Made by a program: the position numbers and the translations under genes. The notes under the pieces are model-generated. The model saw nothing but the letters and a program-made list of their open reading frames with translations, had not been told where the DNA came from and ran no database searches. From positions 52,571,727 to 52,635,726 of the forward strand of contig NC_089781.1 of the NCBI RefSeq assembly GCF_040412425.1: 64,000 nucleotides of DNA, in the 5' to 3' direction. This stretch comes from Macrobrachium rosenbergii (Eukaryota > Arthropoda > Malacostraca > Decapoda > Palaemonidae). Below are positions 54,895 through 64,000 of the stretch, in pieces. Every line of letters starts with the position of its first letter. The stretch's first letter is position 1.

Positions 54895-57220
54895 ACGTAG
54901 AAGTTTTGAACGAAAGAAAATTACTGTAGCTGTCTTTTTTGACATTGAAAAAACATACATGGAGGTATGCTATATTAAAAACTGTAGAAAACAACAACAA
55001 CAAAACTTTTTGACAAATCGCAGTTTTCAGGTGAAAATTAATGACATTCTGTGTAGAACATTTCCACTTGAAAATGGTGTTCCACAAGGAAGAGTCCTGA
55101 GTGGCACACTGTTTACTGTAGCAATTAATGTTCTCAGTAACAATCTACCTATTGGCATTAAGAATAACCTGTATACAGATGATTTTGCCATATATTATTC
55201 AGCATCTCGAATAAAACATGCAGACCGAATCATTAATAAAAACATAGTAAAAAAAGATGAATGGGCCTCATCTGTAGGCTTTAAATTTCCCGTAGATAAA
55301 ACTTAAGCAATCATGTTTTATAAAAATGAAAAGTGGAAAAAAGGTGAAGAAATAGATTTAAAAATCAGAAACCAAAGTATACCAGTTGGCCAAACAGCAA
55401 AATTTTTACGATTAGTATTTGATACCCACTTGAACTGGAAAGCCCACATAACATATGTAAAATCAAAATGTAAAAGAGCGTTAAATCTAATTAAAAATCT
55501 CGAACACTACTTGGGGAGCCGATAGACATATCCTTACTGTACTGTATAAAGCAACAGTTCTGTCTATGATATTATGGAAGCGAAGTATATGGCTCAGCAT
55601 CTGATGCATCGCTGAAAAATGTTAGACCCTGTTCACAATGAAGGCCTTAGAATATGCTCAGGAGCCTTTAGGTCATCACCAAAATCATCGTTACAAGTTG
55701 AATGCGGTGAAATACATCTGTCTCTCCATAGAGATCTAGTAACAATGAAAAGTGCTCTAAGAATTCAGACAAATGATTCCCCAACAAAAAAATTATTTGA
55801 ATTAAGAGATGTATTTATAAATAACATTTCCCAATTAGAGCTAGAAGATTGTTTCAATTGCTGAATATAAATATACAAGTGCCTTTAATAGTGAAATCAC
55901 CTCCTCCCTGGACAATGAATAAAATGAGAATTTGTACACATCTGAAATATTTATCATAAAGTTACTCATATGCCCCAGAACACCATATACGACATACAAT
56001 AGAGCATATAAACCAAAAAGGTCCATATTACGCAATATATACAGATGGATCTAAATCAGAGCACGGAGTGGGATATGCTGCAGTTTCCCAAGACAAAACT
56101 TATCAGTTCTCTTTTCCTAATAATGCTTCAGTATTCACAGCAGAATTGTGTGGAATTGTATCAGCTATGAAAATAATTAAAGAAACACCATTCAATAATT
56201 TTGTGATTTTTAGTGACTCGAGAAGCGCTATAGAAGCTATTCAGTTACAAATCAAAAAATAATATAGTACAACAAATTAAATTATTTCTCCATAACTTAT
56301 ATAATAATGAAAAAATGTAGAAATATGTTGGATCCCTGCCCATGGAGGGATCAAAGGAAATGAAGATGCAGACAAAGCAGCCAAAGAAGCAACCCACATG
56401 AAAGGGTCAAATGTGAATATCCCCGTTACTGATTATGTAACACGCATAAAAATGGGTATCATAAATAAATGACAATATATATATCAAATGAAGAGCCTGA
56501 ACTTAATGAATTAAAACAAATAAGACCTACTGTTAAAAAATGGAGTTCATCATATCAGAGAGAGAGAAACGCACAAGTAATTCTAACACGTCTCAGAATA
56601 GGCCATACTTGTATGACACATGGGCACTGAATGAGCAGCCCACGTGGCCCGGCTCTCGAGTGCTCAGAGTGCAAGGTGATAATAACGGTCAGACATGTGT
56701 TATGTGAGTGTCCAAAGTATAACACTGTCAAATTTTGGAAATAAACCAATCAAGGAAGTTTTGTCAGAATCTTTTAAATTTTCAGTTGTTCTGATTTTGA
56801 TGTTCATGAGGAACTGTAATTTAATTAATAAAATATAAAAATAAGTAAATAATAAAAGCACGAAAACCCTTTTAGCATTTGTCGAATTTAAAAAAAAAGC
56901 TAAATTTTAAGATATTACTTAACTTATATTCTGAACTTTAATATACCTTTTTAGTGTGTATGTAAGGAAGCCTGAGCATATATATTTATTGCATGTATGT
57001 GTTTCAGTATGAGAGCATGTGCCTATGTGCAGTTTTCAATTTCATTTTAATTTGTTCCCCATCGTACTGAATGGTCTATTGGGTTCTAGTACTTGGCCTC
57101 ACGCCTGGACCTGGTACTTTAATCTAGTCCTTCGGGCCAGCCCTATGAGGGCTGAAAGTCAGCTCAGTGGTCTGGTTAAACTACTTTAATAATAAAATAT
57201 AATAATATAATAGGCGACTG
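54895..57220 (+). mobile_element. Ia-5, right part: RT, RNase H, 3' UTR, tail
   Basis: Resumes after Ib-2 with FERKKITVAVFFDIEKTY (54908 on). RT: FLTNRSFQVKI, ENGVPQGRVLSGTLFTVAIN at about 55070, and YTDDFAIYYSAS near 55173 (catalytic pair intact). RNase H: IYTDGSKSEHGVGYAAVSQD near 56037, SVFTAELCGIVSAM near 56129, NNFVIFSDSRSAIEAIQ near 56196, and an EDADKAAKEA-like block near 56362, so all four acidic positions survive. The 3' UTR has the family boxes near 57070-57175 and a short (TAA)n tail. Frame breaks near 55306, 55520 and 56262. Confidence 0.85.
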
Positions 57221-58470
57221 GTGAATTTCTTTGCTTTCATTGTAGGTATCTAGTGAGATTGGTGGTTGTTTATCTTTTTTGAGATTGGTTTGATGGAATT
57301 AGGTGGGGTCTATTCTAGTTGCCTCTTCCGAGTTATGTTATCTATTTTATCACCTTTGTGTGATTTTAATTTTTCTTCGTCTTCCCCTATGTCATAATTC
57401 GTTTCTATTTCCGGCAAAGAGGTACTAAATCGATTGTCCACTGTGATAATGTCATTGATGTCTGAAATTTCTTTAGAAGAGTTCTTTTCATCTTGTATTT
57501 TTTTTTTTTTGTGGTGGTATTTCTTTATTTCTGTTATCATTCTTTTCAGTTCTGGTATTGTTTGATTTTGAAGTATCTGCATGCCTAAATTTCTTCCTCT
57601 CACTCACAGTTCTAACTTTGCTTCCCTGATCGACTTTCCAGTTCGTTCTTGTAGTAACTTAAGTTCAGTATTGTAAATACAGAATGCACATCTTAGATTG
57701 GGCATGATGTTCTAGGTCACAATTTATGCAATTTGTTTGGCCACAGTCCCAGCATGTTTTATGTTCCTGTGAACTGGGAAAATTTCTGCATTTTTTGGCC
57801 ACAGTCCCAGTATGTTTTATGTTCCTGTGAACTGGGAAAATTTCTGCATTTAATGGCTGTATGGCCTTATTTGTAACAGTCCTTACATTGCATGGGTTGG
57901 GGAACATGAGGTCTCAGTTCCCTATTTAATCCCAGTATTTTAATTTTCAAAGGTAAGGTTTGGCCACTGAACTTTATCTTTGCTATTTTGATTGTTTTAC
58001 TTTTGTCTTTCCTGTTGGGACCTCATGTATTTTGTAGTCTTCAACGTTGTTGTATCTTTTCTTCGATGAATCCAATAACAATAATTTGTCTGTCATTTCA
58101 TCATCAAGATTGGGCACTACTACTGTGCCCTGCACACTGTTCCTTGTAATATTTACATTTATGTTATCTGTATTTTGAATGCTCTGGTAATTTTCTGATT
58201 GATTTCTGGTTGTTGTTTTAACCAACCATTCCCTTTTTTTAATTTGCTAATGCTCATCTCTTGTGATGGGCATCTATTCAATAAGTAATTTTCTCATTTT
58301 AATAACGATATGTCTTGGTCTGCTTGCAAATTCAAAAATCTTGACCAGTTTTCCTCTCCAAAAAGAGAATCAAAGTGAGCCAAGGTTCGGTCATGAAATT
58401 ATCTATCTTGTTTTGGTTTATTATATGGTATTAAGGTTTTGATGCCACCTTAATTTTCATTAATTGTGTT
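57221..58470 (-). pseudogene. Ia-6: antisense ORF1 fragment of family Ia
   Basis: Minus-strand pieces in order: NQSENYQSIQNTDNINVNIT and DDEMTDKLLLLDSSKKRYNN (58225-57983), PFPTCNVRT-like knuckle region (57907-57665) with CWDCGQTNCINCDLEHHAQS, then IPELKRMITEIKKYHHKKKK and SDINDIITVDN (57603-57310). This corresponds to Ia-3 22280-24540. It ends where the Ia-5 tail begins, so it is truncated. It is the only LINE copy here on the minus strand. Its longer intact stretches suggest it is less decayed than Ia-3 ORF1. Confidence 0.75.
57741..57856 (-). repeat. 58-bp tandem duplication inside Ia-6 ORF1
   Basis: CCACAGTCCCAGCATG at 57741 recurs 58 bp later at 57799 (CCACAGTCCCAGTATG); both units run through GTTCCTGTGAACTGGG. 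It doubles part of the zinc-knuckle region. Confidence 0.9.
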
Positions 58471-59642
58471 CCTCTGAACAGTCCACTGCCATGCTAGAAG
58501 TCGTAGGGAGGTTGTTAGTTTAGCCATGTAACGTTTATTATAAATTTCATCCAGAATGACGTCCCTCTCATCAGAGAGGCCCAACTAGGGGAGGAGCAAT
58601 ACTGTTACCCACAGTGGTAACTGCCTTTGGATCCTCACCTAGATATACACCATACTCGCAGTGCCTTAAGGGTCGTCAGTCCGTCAAGATCAGACTCATC
58701 ATTGAGGGCATGGTTTGACATAAATATCTCCCCTCGCTCGACCGTGTCAGGTACTCTAGTTTTACGAGTGGAGCGGCATGCCATCCAACTCCACCCTCCA
58801 TCGAGTTAAAAGAGCAGTGAATTCAGTAATCCACTACCATGCCTAGGTCGTCAACAAAAGAGGAAAAAGGGAAGGGGAAAATTTATAGGAGGAGGAGGAG
58901 TAAAGGAGTTAAAGGTCACAATGTTCAGTTGAATCCACAGCAGAGAGAGTAGGCATAAAAGAGCATACTCTCCCTGCAGTGGATCCCTAAGCCCCCCACC
59001 TCATCAAGGGGTTGGGATCAGGGGATCTTCCTGGACACACAAGGAGCAAGGCAATAAGCTGAAAGCACTTCAAAGAGGCTTCAATTTAACAGACTCAAAA
59101 GCAAAGAAGATTCATTAACTTGCTCCAGTGGAGCTAAATGGGAAAGACTAAAGCTGCTCATATAAGAAGTGTTCCCTGTATGTATAGCTTTGCAGGAGAC
59201 TATGATTGGCAATGATACTTGTCCTAGCCCTTGAGACTATACGGCCTATCATTCCAATTATAACTTAAATATAGGAAGCCATGGGTGTGTAGCTTTATAT
59301 CTTCATAATGACACCCCACAAAATGCTATTTGTTTCCAGCTACACTGCAAGTGACAGGTGTGTGAATCCATTTGCAAAGAAAATATACCGTATGCTCTCT
59401 CTATCTACTACCAAGTAAAGTCTTCCCCAGTGATGAATTGAAATCCCTTATTCAACAGTTACCACGTCCCTTGTTATTCTGGGAGATATGAATAGCAGAA
59501 ACCCACTTTGGGGTGACATCGTCACCAATCAAGGAAGGAAGAAGGTGTGGTGTCTGTGTTCATCATAGAGGGTGAAAATGTGGGAATCCTCAACACTGGT
59601 TAGTCTACACATTTTCACATTCAAACAGGCACATTATCAGCA
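58471..59642 (+). mobile_element. Third LINE family (Ic): ORF1 end and endonuclease start
   Basis: Resembles the Ib layout but is clearly diverged. An ORF1-like C-terminal stretch (58627-58809, STVSGTLVLRVERHAIQLHP) is followed by a CIALQETMIGNDTCP block near 59190 (first endonuclease motif) and LVILGDMNSRNPLWGD near 59470 (the GDxNxxNP catalytic motif with His replaced). It breaks at HIQTGTLSA near 59640, where Ib copies read SAIDLS, because element C was inserted. The rest of the LINE would lie beyond element C, outside the window. Confidence 0.7.
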
Positions 59643-59915
59643 TAGTGGGGCAGATAAGAGTGATTGTTTAGAAGAATCGTGCAAATGATGATACAAGCAT
59701 CAAATTTGGCACAATTGTTCTCCAAGGGATGCTGATCAAATCTGCCTGATTGGCCAATTGAAAATCCAAAATGGCGGCCATTTTTCAAGATGGTCGCCAA
59801 AATAACCACCCGAAGTTAATGTTTTGCTTAGAAATATTTGTAGTTGTCTGAATTGCATGATCTAAGTGTGGATTCCTATGTTTTTAAGCCTGCTGATGTA
59901 TATTTTCTAGTTTAT
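59643..59915 (+). repeat. Element C left terminal inverted repeat
   Basis: Aligns base for base with 16681-16952 of element A (for example AAATGATGATACAAGCATC and TGCTTAGAAATATTTG). Its right partner lies outside the window. Confidence 0.9.
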
Positions 59916-60250
59916 AACATGGTTAAGGCGTTGTATTAAAGGAATGATTGTCGGGCACTACCAAGGCACATTGGTGACTTCACTGCTGTGAAACTCAGCA
60001 TGGGGTTCAGTGTCAGCTAAGTAGGAAATTTATGTTGGCATCATACTTCAACAACCTACTATGGTTTTAGTTATCTGGATGGTGTACAGATCGCAAGGGA
60101 CTAATGACGCTGGATGAACGATCGGACTAGGTGTATGGCACAGTGCAAGAACCTAGTTGTATCCCATAGAGGAAAGCACCTATTGTACATTACAGGACAT
60201 GAGAGGCCTGTTATAGTATTACATGTACAGGGTGGTAAAAGGATAAACCC
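59916..60250 (+). other. Element C 5' non-coding region
   Basis: Matches element A 16953-17430 except that the 102-nt block of A (17099-17200) is absent. A GTGTACAGATCGC box and CCCATAGAGGAAAGCACCT are conserved between the copies. No promoter motif that I can name. Confidence 0.55.
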
Positions 60251-61140
60251 TTGACTCTGAACATCATCATAATCGTGGATGCAAACTCTACTGGACGATC
60301 ATGGAAAACAGAATGGACCAAGTGTTGCCTATGTCAGGAGGTTAAGAAAGAAGATCTTAAATCTCCCCAGGCCAATCCTGCCAGAAGAGGGGATGATGGA
60401 TATACGAACCTGGCAAAGAATATTCCTCTGTTTCACTCACTCAATGCACTACCAATCAAGCTAGACCCTGCAAGACTTGACGAAGGTTCTGGGATAGAGG
60501 AAACGTTGAGAAAAAATAAGGCACAATATCATGAGAGTTTCAGGCTTCTGTTCAACAACACAAAGTTACACCAAGCTGAAAAAAGAGCAAGTTATGTAGG
60601 TACTAGTGATGAGGGCAGTAGAAGTAAGCATTCTGGTCGTTTCGGTCGTAAGCATGTTTACGTGCAAAATGGGCGCCGTGTTTAGTACCAGCCCCTTGGG
60701 GATGTATGTAAAACATGAAATAATAATGGTAAATACCATAAACATAACGTCTTACATTGTTTTGGATGTCACGGCCTAAAGAGACTTACTGCCGAAACAA
60801 CCAGGACCGAGAAGTAAGATTCCACGAAAGCTCCAAGAAACTAAAACAAAAGAATGCTTTTTCTGCAAAACTTAAGGAGGGGAGCTTAGAGAAGCAATGA
60901 CAATGCAAGTGAATAGGAGAATAAATGAATGTGCCAAAACACTCAATGATACAAAACTTCTCACCAAACTAAGTGCAGGAGATGTCGTAGCCCAAGAAGT
61001 GAAATATCACCCTGGCTGTTTGGTGGCATTGTATAACCGAGAACGGGCATACCTAAAGGTGTGGGAGCAAGAAAAAGCACAGGAACACTGGAAGGATGCA
61101 TATCCAATTGCTTTCTATGAACTAGTCACCTACATCTGCG
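60251..61140 (+). pseudogene. Element C protein, N-terminal paired zinc modules
   Basis: The first module has TKCCLCQEVKKEDLKSPQ near 60319, then NKAQYHESFRLLFNN near 60516 (element A has HESC, so the Cys is lost here). Family blocks LAKNIPLFHS and LDPARLDEGSGIEETLRKNK lie between. The MITE at 60629-60810 breaks the frame. The second module is CFFCK near 60855, then SAGDVVAQEVKYHPGCLVAL near 60973 (H-x3-C). Continues as ERAYLKVWEQEKAQEHWKDA. The module order equals that of element B, which argues that a pair of C-x2-C/H-x3-C units is essential to the family. Confidence 0.7.
60629..60810 (+). mobile_element. 182-bp MITE inside element C
   Basis: An insert flanked by a perfect 8-bp duplication GAAGTAAG (60621-60628 and 60811-60818). 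Element A has the empty site (GAAGTGAG near 18028). The ends form an imperfect inverted repeat: left CTGGTCGTTTCGGTCGTAAG against the complement of the right end CCTGGTTGTTTCGGCAGTAAG. No coding capacity. An 8-bp duplication fits a hAT-like or P-like source; not determined. Strand is arbitrary. Confidence 0.8.
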
Positions 61141-62330
61141 AGATGAAAAATGCCAGTGAGAGGCCACCGATTTTCAAGCTTGCTGATTTGACCAAGCTTT
61201 ACAAGCAGAGGCTGGAACAGCTTGGTGTTGACTCGCCTGATGTTCATCCTACTCAACTCAAGGATCAGCTGCTTTTGCACATTCCACAGCTGCAAGCTAA
61301 TCGCCAAGGACGAGAAGTTCTGTTGTCTCTTAAAACTGATGTAGGTTCAATCCTATCAGAAGCATCCTGTTATGGTGAAGCGATCCATCTAGCAAAAGCC
61401 ACTGGGACAATAAGACAGAACATGCTCCATCAGAAGTCGAATTTCAGCAGCTATTTTCATGACAAAAGACATAGAACAGGCTGTGCCACCATCACTGCTT
61501 CAGTTTGTATGCATGATCAAACATGGTGCAGACATCAAGTCCCATCTCCATCATGGAGAGTCGAAATCAGACTTTGCTATATCAGAACTTCTACAGTACA
61601 AATACTTTGCCAAATACTACGAAGGAACGGATGTTCACAGGCATTCCAAGGACCGGGAGCCACATTTTGCAGTCTACAAGGGCCCGTATGTGTTTGCCAA
61701 GACGAGTAAGAGACAAATAATTGAAATGCTCCATGAGAATGTGCTCAGCATATCGTATGACTGAGTCCTGGAAATCTCAGCACAGTTAGAAGAAGCAGTT
61801 GTTGCACAGTATATGGAAGATGGAGTAATCTGTCCCCCAGTCTTGAGAAAGAATTTATTCACAACTGGAGCAGTTGACAACATAGATCATAATCCGACTG
61901 CGACCACATCTGAAACATCTTTACATGGTACAAGTGTGTCCATTTTCAAGCACCCAAACACAGGAAATCCTGGTGATGAACGTGGGCCACTCAGACTAGA
62001 TGTAGAGTAAAAAATGAAGGTTAAAAAAGTTCCAGAGTTTCCAGGAGCATGCACCAATATTCGACCAGCATACATCACCAAAACCCCAATCCTCCTCCAG
62101 TTGCAAGCCAATCCTTACCAGCACCAGAGTCGATCAGGTCACATTTGAAAGAAGAATATTCTTAGTTGGAGGAAGTCTTCCTCACTGAGAATGTGACTGA
62201 TGCAGTCAGCATCACATGGTCAGCATATCATGCAACACAGAAAAGGAGCCGTCCATTTGAAGTGAGCATATCGGCAATGATGCCTATGTGGTGAGACCAG
62301 GCACACTCTGTTGCAACTATCAAGCGTGCC
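61141..62330 (+). pseudogene. Element C protein, region between zinc modules and core
   Basis: Frame 3 to about 61464 gives KLADLTKLYKQRLEQLGVDS and LHIPQLQANRQGREVLLSLK. After an extra A in GACAAAAGAC (61463-61472) frame 1 continues with AVPPSLLQFVCMIKHGADIK, YYEGTDVHRHSKDREPHFAV, a TGA at 61762 where element A has CGA, and ICPPVLRKNLFTTGAVDNID with LHGTSVSIFKHP. From 62008 it passes stop codons and shifts into KKVPEFPGACTNIRPAYIT, then ENVTDAVSITWSAYHATQKR and DQAHSVATIKRAMEK. The AVDNID...HGT block matches WFAVDN...FHGT in element B and is a family landmark. Confidence 0.7.
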
Positions 62331-62913
62331 ATGGAGAAGGTCTGTGATACAGTGGGTTTTTTCAACCCACAGCAGACACCTGTATTTGTTGCTGACCAAC
62401 TGTTGTATGCTCTGGCGAAACAAATACAGTGGAAGTGGCAAGAATATGGAGAGGACCAGTTCGTTGTCATGTTTGGAGGCCTTAATATAGAAATGGCTTC
62501 ACTGAGATCAATAGGAACATTACTACGAGACAGTGGGTGGACCAGTGCCATTGTGGAAGCAGGGGTGGCCTCATTTGGTACATCAGAGTCTTACCTGTCT
62601 GCATCCAGTGTCGCAAAGACAAGACAAGCACACCAGATTACAGCATGCAGCTTGTACAAACTGTTGAAGAAGGCATATCATGATTTCTGCTCTGAAGACT
62701 CTAACACATCAGAAATAACCTTTGAAGATTGGTGTGAAAAACGGAAGAAAGAGAGTCTGCAGTTCCAATTCTGGAATCTGGTACTGGACATGGAACTCAC
62801 GATATTCACCCTCATCCGCTCATTCAGAGAAGGAGACTTCAACTTGTACCTTAAAGCACTTTCAAAGCTGGTGCCTTACTTCTTTGCAAATAACAATGTT
62901 AACCTGGTGGATC
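62331..62913 (+). CDS. Element C protein, transposase-like (DDE-type) core, first part
   Basis: Open frame with MEKVCDTVGFFNPQQTPVFV, then ADQLLYALAKQIQW (Asp codon at 62394), FVVMFGGLNIEMASLRSIG, LLRDSGWTSAIVEAGVAS and YLSASSVAKTRQAHQITACS. The spacing of a lone Asp, a GGxxxxM block and a small-residue SGW block recalls the RNase H-fold transposases encoded by many invertebrate TIR elements; similar uncharacterised proteins are widespread in cnidarians and arthropods as far as I recall. The frame continues with FEDWCEKRKKESLQFQFWN and FREGDFNLYLKALSKLVPYF, then loses phase at GTTAACCTGG (62908), where four bases found in element A (TATG) are missing. Confidence 0.7.
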
Positions 62914-64000
62914 ACTATTCACCTCCAAGATATGATGTCACTCAAACAACAACATCCAGACGTGGCCAAGGAGCTTCACAATGGTAACTTCGTCATCCAC
63001 AAGTTGAGACGAGAATTCTCTGGCATGGCGATTGATCAAGTGCACGAGCACAATAATGCAGTGATCAAAGGTGACGGAGGAGCAATTGGGTTGACAGAAG
63101 ACCCGTCAGCACTTCGTAGGTGGATGGTCACTGGACCTGAAGTTAGTCGTCTACTAGCTGGATATGAGGCCATGTCTGGTATGAAGGATGCCATATACAG
63201 CAGCAGACACCACGAGCAGACACTGAGTGCCCAGAAATCTTTCTTTGAAAAGGTGATATCACTCTCTGCAGTGATGCAGGAGATGGGTAACCCATTCCAA
63301 GAAGAATCAGCAGACCTGATGGTGTTAGATACAAAGAACATTGCAGACCAAACTCTAGCTGAAATGGTAGCTACACATCACCGGCGAGGCAAAGAGCAGT
63401 TCCTATCATTTATGAAAGGGCTAGAGGATGAAGCTGAAAGTCTTTTCTATCATCTAATCAAGAACCCTGTTTCATTCTTCAAACAAGAACAGGCAGAGGG
63501 AATTTCTAAGGAGAAAGTCCTAAAAGATGACTGTCAGTTATTCTCACGACTGTTCATCCCAAGCCAGAACAGACAGTGTGACTTGCAAGAATTCTTCAAG
63601 TACGAGAATCAGTCATACCCTGCATCTCTCAGTGACAGCGGCAAGCTTCATACGTGTCAGAAGTCACAGCTGGTTGAAATTCTTGAAGCGCAAGTGAATG
63701 TCCCAGTGGGAGAACCAAAGGGAGATACAATCATCATTGATGGCTCAGCACTTATCAATGCCTCACCTCCACGTACTTCAAAGACATTTAATGACTATGC
63801 CAAAGAAGACATCATCCCAAAGGTGGAATCCTATGTTGCTCAGTACAAGTGGGTGGACATAGTTTTTGATGTATACAAGAAATCAAGTCTGAAATCAGAG
63901 ACGAGGTCAAAAAGGAGGAAAGGAATCAGAAGAAGAGTGACAGGAACAAGCAAGACACCAGGAAACTAGCAAAGCTTCCTTCGTGACCCCAGCAACAAGA
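62914..64000 (+). CDS. Element C protein, core second part and start of FEN1-like nuclease
   Basis: An open frame runs to a stop at 63967. IHLQDMMSLKQQHPDVAKEL comes first, then FSGMAIDQVHEHNNAVIKGD (Asp codon 63034, Glu codon 63046, candidates for catalytic residues), GLTEDPSALRRWMVTGPEVS, a helical linker, and a PIN-like start: GDTIIIDGSALINASPP (first Asp 63739-63741) and VDIVFDVYKKSSLKSETRSK (second Asp 63868-63870). These two Asp motifs are the first half of the FEN1/XPG pattern completed in element A downstream. The TAG at 63967 and the break shared with element A near 20498 suggest a frame change at this point; the rest lies beyond the window. Confidence 0.75.

Larger units (their letters stand above)
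59643..64000 (+). mobile_element. Long-TIR DNA transposon C (DDE + FEN1-like family), runs off window
   Basis: Begins TAGTGGGGCAGATAAGAGTG, identical in its outer bases to element A, and is inserted in Ic. The window ends inside the nuclease domain, so the right repeat is not seen. It is the best-preserved copy: by comparison with A and B the coding part has a few nonsense codons (TGA at 61762, TAA at 62008, TAG near 62170, TGA near 62295), a one-base A-run expansion near 61466, a 4-base deletion near 62911 and a MITE. The order of domains is zinc modules, transposase-like core, PIN nuclease. A relation to the Academ superfamily is proposed, not shown. Confidence 0.85.

Noticed and set aside
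60621..60818. Intron in the element C coding region (GTAAGC at the left end)
   Set aside because: The right end lacks a pyrimidine tract, while inverted ends and an 8-bp duplication fit a MITE better.
16681..64000. Endogenous DNA virus as source of the large nuclease protein
   Set aside because: No capsid, polymerase or packaging gene is visible; each copy is a compact element with one large protein and long inverted repeats, which fits a transposon.

Overview
The window is eukaryotic, repeat-dominated DNA with no intact host gene. It is AT-rich, uses spliceosomal-type signals in its one plausible host exon, and consists almost entirely of degraded transposable elements inserted into one another. 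A tRNA-derived repeat at 17445-17720 resembles, from memory, a SINE common in decapod crustacean sequence, and the element mix (I-superfamily LINEs with (TAA)n tails, a Gmr1-like LTR element, TIR elements encoding nuclease-fusion proteins) fits an arthropod, probably a decapod; this assignment is moderate.

Layout. 1-135 is the 3' tail of a LINE. 136-1440 is mostly non-repetitive and holds one candidate host exon (614-745). From 1441 on, three LINE families fill the window. Family Ia (5' UTR of about 1 kb, zinc-knuckle ORF1, AP-endonuclease/RT/RNase H ORF2, conserved 3' UTR, (TAA)n tail) has at least seven copies: the tail at 1-135, Ia-1 (1877-6963 + 14778-16510), Ia-2 (16511-16680 + 21901-22435 + 29141-29359), Ia-3 (22436-29140), Ia-4 (29360-35587), Ia-5 (39786-41764 + 54895-57220) and antisense Ia-6 (57221-58470). 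Family Ib has Ib-1 (35588-39785) and Ib-2 (41765-44670 + 51174-54894). A third relative, Ic, lies at 58471-59642. A minus-strand Gmr1-like Ty3/gypsy element (6964-14777, integrase upstream of RT) interrupts Ia-1.

The most interesting content is a family of long-TIR DNA transposons, present three times: element A (16681-21900), element B (44671-51173) and element C (59643 to beyond the window end). Each begins TAGTG, has terminal inverted repeats of about 260-460 bp, and encodes one very large protein whose order is: paired CxxC/HxxxC zinc modules, a probable RNase H-like (DDE-type) transposase core, a PIN/FEN1-XPG-like nuclease domain, and a Cys-rich C-terminal tail. The closest described group I know is the Academ superfamily (XPG-nuclease-bearing variants), but the link is an inference. 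A and C are one subfamily; B is a diverged second subfamily. A carries secondary insertions (a SINE and a solo LTR) and C a small MITE, each shown by an empty site in the sister copy.

A second notable signal is at the 5' end of family Ia: four copies begin with about 85 nt that can fold in the P1-P2-P3-P1'-P4-P2' order of an HDV-like self-cleaving ribozyme, and the 5' end of Ia-3 defined independently by its target-site duplication falls at the first base of P1. The insertions give a relative chronology: Ia-5 was hit by Ib-2, which was hit by element B; Ia-1 by the Gmr1 element; Ia-2 by element A and by Ia-3; Ic by element C. All coding regions carry stops or frameshifts; element C is the least damaged part examined.
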